Origin: Bdellovibrionales bacterium
Lineage (GTDB): Bacteria; Bdellovibrionota; UBA2428
Assembly: GCA_018266335.1 (NCBI GenBank)
Contig: JAFEAR010000207.1
Location: 1 to 7,636 of the forward strand
Length of the DNA: 7,636 nucleotides
Reading direction: 5' to 3'
Shown here: positions 1 through 5,087 of the stretch, piece by piece
Position numbering within the stretch: the first letter of the stretch is position 1
Layout: every line of letters begins with the position of its first letter
The notes under the pieces: model-generated
Database searches by the model: none
What the model saw: only the letters and a program-made list of their open reading frames with translations
Told to the model about the DNA's origin: nothing
Position numbers and translations under genes: made by a program

Positions 1-654
1 GGATCCGACAGCTATCACGCCGAGGCCGTGATTGAGAAGGGGGGCACGTTCCGGCTGCTCACACTCGGCAAGGACGAATCCCGCATTCAGGAAGTGGAAG
101 AACAGCCGATCAAGGCGTTTGTCAAAATCGTCGGCCAGCCCGATGCGCTGCCGGTCGAGTTGTCGGCTGCACCTCAAGACGGGGACGCGCCGGGCCAGAC
201 CTCTCAGTTCGTCGGAAAATTGCCCGAAGAACTCAGAGGCCAACCGTTGGAAGTCACGATTCCAAACATTCGGATCAATGGCGAACGGTTCCGTGTCGGC
301 TTCACGACACAGACGGCGGCTCATCAGGAAGAGATGCCCGCCAATTTGCCGGCCGCCGAAGAACAGGAGCTGTATCTGACGCCGGGTGGAAAATACACCG
401 AGGCCGACATTGAAGCCAACGGCAAGGTGACCGCCTCGCAGAAGTTCAAGGGAGTCATGTCGTCGCACGACATGAAGCCCAAATCCGGCGATCGCATCTG
501 CCCGGTCACGCTGACCAAAGCCAATCCGAAGTTCACCTGGATCATCGATGGCAAGCCGTATGAGTTCTGCTGCCCGCCCTGCGTGGATGAGTTCGTCAAG
601 ACCGCCAAGCAGCAGCCCGAGGAAGTCAAAACGCCCGACAGCTACGTCAAATAA
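1..654 (+). CDS. Partial metal-binding protein with C-terminal YHS/TRASH-like Cys module (5' end missing)
   Basis: The reading frame is open from base 1 to TAA at 652-654, giving 217 codons with no start inside. The GTG at 28 is in frame, but codons upstream of it (Asp-Ser-Tyr-His-Ala-Glu-Ala) continue the same protein, so the true start lies outside the window. The N-terminal two thirds is a beta-rich domain (about codons 5-105) with a short hydrophobic-alternating pattern and no membrane segment. A linker follows, then a C-terminal module with Cys-Pro-Val-Thr at codons 167-170 and Cys-Cys-Pro-Pro-Cys at 190-194. This Cys spacing resembles YHS/TRASH metal-binding folds. The arrangement matches proteins I associate with planctomycete metal-efflux loci. 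An envelope location is likely, but the signal peptide would be upstream and cannot be seen. A role in copper or other soft-metal binding is inferred from the Cys residues and the downstream ATPase and adaptor genes. Confidence 0.85.
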   Translation, partial: GSDSYHAEAVIEKGGTFRLLTLGKDESRIQEVEEQPIKAFVKIVGQPDALPVELSAAPQDGDAPGQTSQFVGKLPEELRGQPLEVTIPNIRINGERFRVGFTTQTAAHQEEMPANLPAAEEQELYLTPGGKYTEADIEANGKVTASQKFKGVMSSHDMKPKSGDRICPVTLTKANPKFTWIIDGKPYEFCCPPCVDEFVKTAKQQPEEVKTPDSYVK

Positions 655-667
655 TTCCCGTCCTGTC

Positions 668-682
668 CGCGGTACTACCGCG
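668..682. promoter_or_regulatory. 15-base palindrome between genes 1 and 2
   Basis: The sequence CGCGGTACTACCGCG has perfect 7-base arms around one central base. It lies in the 53-base gap between the stop at 654 and the ATG at 708. As RNA it could form a 5-bp hairpin with a 5-base loop. No T-run follows, so it is not a convincing intrinsic terminator. It could be an operator half-site pair, an RNA processing or stability hairpin, or chance. Confidence 0.35.
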
Positions 683-707
683 AGAACCATTCATTGGAGA
701 TCAAATC

Positions 708-1109
708 ATGCTTCACTCTTGGAAGATGGCAATCGGTTTAATGTCAGTCGTCGCGTTGACGATGGGCTGCCAAACACAGACATCACCCGCGAAAACAGCC
801 TCGTCGCCGCAGGCCACGGCTGGAACAGCGCAAGACGATCTTCAGGCGGAGGCCGCCGATCCCAAAGTCTCGGCGGCGCTGGCCAAACTGAGCTCGCAGG
901 ATCAACCGATCGCAAAGGCCCAGCAGTTTTGTGCCGTATTGAATCAGTCGCGCCTGGGTTCGATGGGAACGCCCATCAAGTTGGAGATCAAGGGCAAACC
1001 GGTCTTCGTCTGCTGTGCCGGATGCAAGGCGAAGGCTCTCAAGAATCCCGACGAGACACTGGCCAAGGTTGCCGCACTGAAGTCGGCCAGCAAGGCGACT
1101 CATCCATAG
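708..1109 (+). CDS. Small predicted lipoprotein with Cys-x26-Cys-Cys-x2-Cys module
   Basis: The product is 133 residues, with ATG at 708 preceded by GGAG at 696-699 (8-base spacing), which supports this start over the Met at codon 7. Residues 1-20 form a signal peptide ending in Leu-Thr-Met-Gly before Cys21. That is an imperfect lipobox, so lipidation is probable rather than certain. A low-complexity Ala/Thr/Gln linker runs from about 22 to 68. The C-terminal module has Cys75-Ala-Val, then Leu-Gly-Ser-Met-Gly-Thr-Pro-Ile at 83-90, a Lys-Gly-Lys-Pro-Val-Phe strand, and Cys102-Cys103-Ala-Gly-Cys106. The LGSMGxPI segment and the CCxGC motif recur in the lipoprotein at 1335, so the two are paralogues. 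A periplasm-facing soft-metal binder is the likely role, inferred from the Cys residues and the neighbouring copper ATPase. No catalytic motif is visible. Confidence 0.85.
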   Translation: MLHSWKMAIGLMSVVALTMGCQTQTSPAKTASSPQATAGTAQDDLQAEAADPKVSAALAKLSSQDQPIAKAQQFCAVLNQSRLGSMGTPIKLEIKGKPVFVCCAGCKAKALKNPDETLAKVAALKSASKATHP

Positions 1110-1213
1110 TACCGAGCGGTCAGTTCGCGGATGAGATGTTGAAAGCGGTCATTGCCCGACCCGGTTCTGATCAAAAAGCTGGTCCGCGATGTCACTCACG
1201 TTATCCGGTCGTC

Positions 1214-1236
1214 GGAGGCTGTTTTCCACAGCCTTC
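1214..1236 (+). promoter_or_regulatory. Hairpin in the gap between the two Cys-module lipoproteins
   Basis: AGGCTGT (1216-1222) pairs perfectly with ACAGCCT (1228-1234) across a 5-base loop. The stem extends to 9 pairs at 1214-1236 if one G-U pair is allowed. It lies about 105 bases after the stop of the upstream lipoprotein and just before a second, larger inverted repeat. There is no U-tract, so an attenuator, mRNA stability or processing element is at least as likely as a terminator. Confidence 0.4.
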
Positions 1237-1243
1237 AACAACT

Positions 1244-1304
1244 CCTCACGGAGCGATGGAGTGGAGGCACCACCGAGGCTGCTGCGTCGTCTCCGTGAGG
1301 TTTT
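1244..1304 (+). terminator. Candidate stem-loop followed by a short T run
   Basis: CCTCACGGAG (1244-1253) and CTCCGTGAGG (1291-1300) are perfect 10-base inverted complements, and TTTT follows at 1301-1304. The 37-base loop holds a small GTGG/CCAC hairpin (1261-1264 with 1270-1273), so a folded two-part structure is possible. The GC-rich stem plus T run resembles an intrinsic terminator or attenuator upstream of the lipoprotein at 1335. The long loop and short T run make it a weak example. The rest of the 1110-1334 gap shows no clear promoter. Confidence 0.4.
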
Positions 1305-1334
1305 CACAAACTCAAGTCGCAAGGAAGCGATGCC

Positions 1335-1742
1335 ATGAAGATCAGGTTGATGCTCACCGTGATCATGTTGTTTACGACCGTGTTCGCGGGCTGTCGCTCC
1401 ACGCAGCGGTATACCGCAGTCGATACATCCTCACATTCACCACCACGTCGCTCCTCGGGGCAGTGGGGTGGCCAGAAAACGTGTCCGGTGACGGGGGAAG
1501 CCCTCGGTTCGATGGGTGATCCGATTGCCGTCCCGGTGCAAGATCACACGGTTTGGGTTTGTTGCGAAGGCTGCGTCGCCGCGGTGAAAGAAGATCCCGA
1601 AAAGTACCTTCAGCAGGTCAGGGGCGACCGCGTTCGACGTCCCGGATCGGTGGTGCCGCGATCTGCGGCTCACGATCACCGGGGCACCGGCGGCGGTGTT
1701 TCGTCCTCATCCGGGAGTTGTCCGAGTTGCCGTTCTCGATGA
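1335..1742 (+). CDS. Small predicted lipoprotein with CPVTGE...CCEGC module
   Basis: The product is 135 residues. The ATG at 1335 has AAGGAAG at 1320-1326 upstream (8-base spacing). Residues 1-19 form a signal peptide ending Val-Phe-Ala-Gly before Cys20, a good lipoprotein site, so the protein is expected to be anchored in the envelope. A short polar linker leads to Cys50-Pro-Val-Thr-Gly-Glu, then Leu-Gly-Ser-Met-Gly-Asp-Pro-Ile (57-64), and Cys76-Cys77-Glu-Gly-Cys80, followed by a helix-like stretch to about residue 95. This repeats the module of the preceding gene and fits a YHS/TRASH-like soft-metal binding site. The tail after about residue 95 is Arg/Ser/Gly-rich, ends with an extra Cys-Pro-Ser-Cys, and does not resemble the paralogue's C-terminus. 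It may be a real extension or the result of a frameshift. Function in metal binding is inferred. Confidence 0.82.
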   Translation: MKIRLMLTVIMLFTTVFAGCRSTQRYTAVDTSSHSPPRRSSGQWGGQKTCPVTGEALGSMGDPIAVPVQDHTVWVCCEGCVAAVKEDPEKYLQQVRGDRVRRPGSVVPRSAAHDHRGTGGGVSSSSGSCPSCRSR

Positions 1743-1835
1743 CTTTGACCAGGTTCGTCTTCTCCGTTCGTGCTTTCCACGGCGGAACGTGTCTGCCGTT
1801 TGAAAAGTGTGTGTGTTGTGTTTCACCCCGTTCTC

Positions 1836-1843
1836 AGAAGGAG
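1836..1843 (+). promoter_or_regulatory. Strong ribosome binding site that fixes the HMA-protein start
   Basis: AGAAGGAG lies 6 bases upstream of the ATG at 1850. It is the best Shine-Dalgarno match in the window. It decides the start of the HMA protein against the much longer open frame beginning near 1553, whose extra N-terminus overlaps the preceding lipoprotein gene and is not protein-like. Confidence 0.75.
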
Positions 1844-1849
1844 TCTGTT

Positions 1850-2182
1850 ATGAAAAGTTCCGCAGTGGTGGCGAGTGCTCTCGCGTGGATGATGGCGTGT
1901 GCGGCGATTGGCAGTACGGCGGAGACGCCGGGCAGCACATTCGTCTCGATTAAGGGGATGCACTGCGTCAGTTGTGCCAACAAGGTGACGAAGAAACTGC
2001 AAGCCGTGCCGAACGTGAAATCGGCCAGCGTCGATCCTGAAAAGGGTTCGGCCGTCGTGGTCACGGCGGATGGCAAGGAACTCTCACCGAAAGCAATCTG
2101 GGAAGCCGTCGAAGGGGCGGGCTACAAGCCCACCGAATTGAAGGGACCAGCGGGAACCTTCAAGACCAAGCCGACGAAGTGA
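1850..2182 (+). CDS. Exported HMA-domain (heavy-metal-associated) protein, MerP/CopZ-like
   Basis: The product is 110 residues. An N-terminal Sec-type signal peptide (Met-Lys-Ser-Ser, then a hydrophobic run to about residue 22, cleavage probably after Ser-Thr-Ala24) precedes one HMA domain at about 31-97. The metal site Gly36-Met-His-Cys39-Val-Ser-Cys42 is intact. The family fold is supported by the following helix (Ala-Asn-Lys-Val-Thr-Lys-Lys-Leu), the Val-Lys-Ser-Ala-Ser-Val-Asp strand and the Gly-Ala-Gly-Tyr-Lys-Pro turn. HMA proteins bind Cu(I), Hg(II) or similar soft metals through the two Cys residues and pass them to partners. The signal peptide puts this one in the periplasm or envelope, like MerP and unlike cytoplasmic CopZ. 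The ATPase downstream has no HMA domain of its own, so this protein may receive metal from it; that is inference. Cys17 within the hydrophobic run is a poor lipobox. Metal identity cannot be read from the sequence. Confidence 0.9.
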   Translation: MKSSAVVASALAWMMACAAIGSTAETPGSTFVSIKGMHCVSCANKVTKKLQAVPNVKSASVDPEKGSAVVVTADGKELSPKAIWEAVEGAGYKPTELKGPAGTFKTKPTK

Positions 2183-2204
2183 CCCGTTCCATCGCCTCAG
2201 GGTT

Positions 2205-2240
2205 GGGAGATGTCTCCCCTCGACAGATCCCAGCCTGGGA
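2205..2240. promoter_or_regulatory. Two adjacent inverted repeats between the HMA protein and the orphan gene
   Basis: GGGAGA (2205-2210) and TCTCCC (2213-2218) form a nearly continuous palindrome. Nine bases further, TCCCAG (2228-2233) and CTGGGA (2235-2240) form a second one around a single base. GGGA of the first element could also pair with TCCC of the second, giving alternative folds. They lie in the 104-base gap before the ATG at 2287. No T-run follows. An operator pair, an mRNA fold or chance are all possible. Confidence 0.35.
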
Positions 2241-2286
2241 CGGTTGGACTCGTTTCCAAACAGTCATTTTCTCCAAAGCAATCACC

Positions 2287-2562
2287 ATGAAGACACTTTT
2301 CTGTCGAAGCCTGCCCTGTTGGGTTGTCCTTCTGCTGGCGATACCGGTCGTCGTTTGGACCGCCGGTCGCGAAGGCAATCTGCTCGTGCCGAGTGCCACC
2401 TCCAATCTGCCGCAGAAACTGGCCGAAGCCGCGCGCGACCCGATGGTCAGTTCTGCCGCCAATGGCGAGGGACCGGTGATCGCCTGCGAGGAATCCAAAC
2501 TCAATGGCCAACCTGCGGTATTGGCCGCCCGCGTTGAAATCGGCAAGACAAAATCCCAATAG
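2287..2562 (+). CDS. Small membrane-anchored or secreted hypothetical protein
   Basis: The product is 91 residues and I do not recognise its family. I chose the ATG at 2287 because it begins a textbook export segment: Met-Lys-Thr-Leu, Arg7, then a hydrophobic stretch at about 11-26 (Cys-Trp-Val-Val-Leu-Leu-Leu-Ala). A GTG at 2179, overlapping the previous stop as GTGA, would add 36 residues that read as translated intergenic DNA. There is no clear Shine-Dalgarno site at 2287. The mature part is short and mostly polar, with Cys67 and a C-terminal beta-like stretch (Gln-Pro-Ala-Val-Leu-Ala-Ala-Arg-Val-Glu-Ile). No metal-binding motif is evident. It lies between the exported HMA protein and the ATPase and is in the same frame as the ATPase, which starts 30 bases after its TAG stop. 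An accessory role in the metal locus is a guess from position. It might also be a chance open frame, though the signal-like N-terminus argues against that. Confidence 0.6.
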   Translation: MKTLFCRSLPCWVVLLLAIPVVVWTAGREGNLLVPSATSNLPQKLAEAARDPMVSSAANGEGPVIACEESKLNGQPAVLAARVEIGKTKSQ

Positions 2563-2592
2563 ACCAGTTTCAACTCCCTCAATGGTAGCGTC

Positions 2593-5025
2593 ATGAACCC
2601 ACACGATTCCGGTCTTCCCATACTGAACACAGTCTCATCGTCTACGATTGACCCCGTGTGCGGCATGACGGTCGAGCGTTCCAAAGCTGCGGCCACGGCG
2701 ATCCATGCCACTCAGACCTGGTACTTTTGCAGCACGCACTGTCAACAGAAGTTTGTTGCCGATCCGACACATTTTCTCGGCGAAACACCCTTGGTGAACT
2801 CATCATCGAGAGCAGCGGGGGGGGGTGAGTTCACATGTCCGATGCACCCGGAGGTGCGACAGGTTGGACCCGGCGTCTGCCCGAAATGTGGTATGGGTCT
2901 GGAACCGCTCGATCAGCCGATCACCTCGAAAGTGGAATACGTTTGCCCAATGCACCCGGAAGTTGTGAGCGATCATCCCGGCCCGTGCCCGAAATGCGGA
3001 ATGGCGCTCGAATCGCGCACCGTCGAATTGCACGACGGACCAAGCCACGAACAGACGGACATGACACGACGGTTCTGGATGGGCCTGATCCTGGGGTTGC
3101 CGGTCTTTCTAGTCGCGATGGCCGACATGCTCCCCAGCCACCCACTCCGGCATTGGGCGGCGCTGCTGAACTGGGGCCAACTGTTGCTCGCCACTCCGGT
3201 GGTCATTTGGTGCGGTTGGCCATTTTTCGAGCGGGCGTGGCTGTCGATCATCAACTTCAGTCCGAACATGTTCACGTTGATTGCATTGGGTGTTGGTTCG
3301 GCCTATGCCTACAGCCTGATCGCCACGGTCGCACCGGGAGTGTTTCCAGAAGGGTTTCGCCACGCGAACGGTTCGGTGATGCCCTACTTCGACACGGCGG
3401 TAGTGGTCACCGTGTTGATCCTGCTCGGCCAGATCATGGAGCTGAAGGCCCGCAGCCAAACGAGCGGTGCGATCAAGCGGCTGCTGGGCCTCGTGCCGAA
3501 GACCGCGCGTCGAATCACTGCCGACGGCGTGGAAGAAGATGTGTCGCTGGAGCTGATTCGGCGCGATGACTTACTCCGCGTTCGGCCCGGCGAGAAAGTG
3601 CCCGCTGACGGCATCGTTGTCGAAGGGCGCAGCTCTGTCGATGAATCCATGATTTCGGGTGAACCGCTGCCTGTCGAGAAGCAGGTCGGCGACAAAGTCA
3701 TCTCGTCCACCATCAATGGCACGGGGACTCTGTTGATCCGAGCCGAGAAGGTGGGTTCCGAGACGCTGATCGCACAGATTGTCCGCCTGGTTGCAGACGC
3801 TCAGCGAACCCGTGCTCCGATTGAGCGCGTGGTCGATCATGTGTCGCGGTACTTCGTCCCTGCCGTGATTGGAGTGAGCGTGTCGACGTTTATCGTTTGG
3901 AGCCTGTTTGGCGTCGAACCAAGGCTGGCTCATGCTCTTGTCAATGCCGTCGCCGTGCTGATTATCGCCTGCCCGTGTGCGTTGGGGTTGGCCACGCCGA
4001 TGTCGATCATGGTCGGGGTGGGACGCGGGGCGGAGAACGGCATCCTCATCAAGAATGCTGAGGCGCTCGAAGTCCTGCAACGAGCCGACACTCTGGTCGT
4101 TGACAAAACCGGGACACTGACGGAAGGCAAACCGCGTCTGACCAGTGTTGAGCCACTCAATGGCTTCACTGCAGACGAGGTGTTGCGGCTGGCGGCGTCT
4201 CTGGAGCGACGCAGCGAACATCCGCTGGCCGATGCCATCGTGAAGGGTGCCGAAGAGCGAGGCGTGACGCCGGTTCAACCTAATGAGTTCCAGTCCATCA
4301 CCGGCGTCGTCGAGGGAAAACGCGTCGCTTTGGGCAACGCGGGACTGATGGACGATCACGCGATCCACCTCGCAGACCACGCCGCTCGCATGGACGAACT
4401 GCGCGGCGAAGGGCAAACCGTGATGAGTCTCGCGATCGACGGACGCCTCGCTGGAATGATCGGTGTGGCGGATCGGATCAAGCCCACCACGTCCGACGCG
4501 ATCCGCACGCTGCACGAGGCGGGGTTGAGAATTATCATGCTGACCGGCGACAGCCGCCGCACGGCAGATGCGGTCGCCAAGTCGCTGGGCATCGACGAAG
4601 TGGTTGCCGAGGTGCCGCCGAATCAAAAGCTCGACGTGGTGAAACGCCTGCAAGCCGAGGGCCATGTGGTGGCGATGGCCGGAGACGGAATCAACGACGC
4701 TCCCGCGCTGGCTCAGGCGCACATCGGCATTGCGATGGGTTCGGGCACGGACGTGGCGATGGAGAGTGCCGGGGTCACGCTCGTTCACGGCGATCTGCGG
4801 TCGCTTGTTCGTGCGCTCCGTCTGAGTCGGGCAACGATGTCCAACATCCGCCAAAATCTGTTCTTGGCGTTTGTCTACAACGCGGCCAGCGTCCCCGTGG
4901 CAGCCGGGCTGCTTTACCCGGTCTTCGGTCTGCTGATCTCTCCCGTCTGGGCCAGCGTCGCCATGAGCCTCAGTTCGCTGTCGGTGGTGGGAAATGCGCT
5001 CAGATTACGAAGGGTTCAATTGTGA
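2593..5025 (+). CDS. copA: P1B-type heavy-metal (Cu+/Ag+) translocating ATPase with YHS and two CPMHPE metal-binding motifs
   Basis: An 810-residue inner-membrane pump that uses ATP to export soft metal from the cytoplasm. The N-terminus has a YHS domain (about 20-64: Asp-Pro-Val-Cys23-Gly-Met, Tyr-Phe-Cys46-Ser-Thr-His-Cys50), then two heavy-metal-binding motifs, Cys-Pro-Met-His-Pro-Glu to Cys-Pro-Lys-Cys-Gly-Met, at 82-101 and 118-137. There is no HMA domain. Membrane segments lie near 160-178, 190-210, 225-246, 265-283, 418-440, 447-470, 755-777 and 780-800. Key sites are Ser-Gly-Glu355-357 (actuator), Cys460-Pro-Cys462, Asp504 in DKTGT, His543-Pro544, and GDGINDAP 697-704. Tyr762-Asn763 and Met791-Ser-Leu-Ser-Ser795 complete the Cu(I)-class set, so Cu+ (or Ag+) is the likely substrate. 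The set is intact and full length. No Shine-Dalgarno site is clear at ATG 2593; a tiny ATG frame (2582-2596) overlaps it as ATGA. The gene ends in GTGA, overlapping a possible GTG start of the next gene. The symbol reflects function; SilP-like pumps share this layout. Confidence 0.95.
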   Translation: MNPHDSGLPILNTVSSSTIDPVCGMTVERSKAAATAIHATQTWYFCSTHCQQKFVADPTHFLGETPLVNSSSRAAGGGEFTCPMHPEVRQVGPGVCPKCGMGLEPLDQPITSKVEYVCPMHPEVVSDHPGPCPKCGMALESRTVELHDGPSHEQTDMTRRFWMGLILGLPVFLVAMADMLPSHPLRHWAALLNWGQLLLATPVVIWCGWPFFERAWLSIINFSPNMFTLIALGVGSAYAYSLIATVAPGVFPEGFRHANGSVMPYFDTAVVVTVLILLGQIMELKARSQTSGAIKRLLGLVPKTARRITADGVEEDVSLELIRRDDLLRVRPGEKVPADGIVVEGRSSVDESMISGEPLPVEKQVGDKVISSTINGTGTLLIRAEKVGSETLIAQIVRLVADAQRTRAPIERVVDHVSRYFVPAVIGVSVSTFIVWSLFGVEPRLAHALVNAVAVLIIACPCALGLATPMSIMVGVGRGAENGILIKNAEALEVLQRADTLVVDKTGTLTEGKPRLTSVEPLNGFTADEVLRLAASLERRSEHPLADAIVKGAEERGVTPVQPNEFQSITGVVEGKRVALGNAGLMDDHAIHLADHAARMDELRGEGQTVMSLAIDGRLAGMIGVADRIKPTTSDAIRTLHEAGLRIIMLTGDSRRTADAVAKSLGIDEVVAEVPPNQKLDVVKRLQAEGHVVAMAGDGINDAPALAQAHIGIAMGSGTDVAMESAGVTLVHGDLRSLVRALRLSRATMSNIRQNLFLAFVYNAASVPVAAGLLYPVFGLLISPVWASVAMSLSSLSVVGNALRLRRVQL
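2817..2825 (+). repeat. Run of nine G within the ATPase gene
   Basis: Nine consecutive G residues encode the last base of Ala75 and Gly76-Gly78, in the linker between the YHS domain and the first CPMHPE motif. One extra G would put a TGA immediately after the run in frame. Such tracts are prone to slippage during replication and to sequencing error. The frame as given is intact through the whole ATPase. Confidence 0.9.
2833..3018 (+). repeat. Tandem heavy-metal-binding motif in the ATPase N-terminus
   Basis: Two copies of a roughly 26-residue unit are encoded at 2833-2910 and 2941-3018. Each has Cys-Pro-Met-His-Pro-Glu-Val, a Gly-Pro turn, Cys-Pro-Lys-Cys-Gly-Met and a Leu-Glu end. They are separated by about 10 residues. 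Each unit offers three Cys plus His and Met as soft-metal ligands. This is the small heavy-metal-binding domain found on many bacterial metal ATPases and adaptors. The duplication is visible in the protein and also in the DNA, where both copies carry ATGCACCCGGA and TGCCCGAAATG. Confidence 0.85.
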
Positions 5026-5087
5026 AATCATTCGCGAAACTTGTTCGACGACCGAAAGAATCGAATCAAAAGACGGGAAACGCAGTC

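Noticed and set aside
1..6. BamHI site GGATCC at the very first base
   Set aside because: It could mark a cloning boundary, but a second GGATCC lies near 5328 and the site alone proves nothing.
548..1519. 323-codon plus-strand open frame spanning three genes
   Set aside because: It runs out of frame across gene 1, the first lipoprotein and part of the second, all of which have convincing signals or Cys modules in their own frames. Its product is low-complexity.
1745..1805. TTGACC and TTGAAA promoter-like boxes before the HMA gene
   Set aside because: No acceptable -10 box lies about 17 bases downstream of either, so I do not call a promoter.
1806..1820. GT-rich tract before the HMA gene
   Set aside because: It is short and imperfect with no clear repeat unit, and was not judged meaningful.
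1553..1849. Long upstream extension of the HMA protein
   Set aside because: The extension overlaps the preceding lipoprotein gene and is Arg-rich. The ATG at 1850 has a strong ribosome site and starts a signal peptide.
2179..2286. GTG start for the orphan small protein
   Set aside because: It overlaps the previous stop as GTGA, but the extra 36 residues cover the inverted repeats and are not protein-like. The ATG at 2287 begins an export signal.
3571..4854. 427-codon open frame on the minus strand
   Set aside because: It lies wholly inside the ATPase gene, whose catalytic motifs are intact on the plus strand. The antisense protein is His/Arg-rich with no recognisable domain, as expected for the complement of a GC-rich gene.
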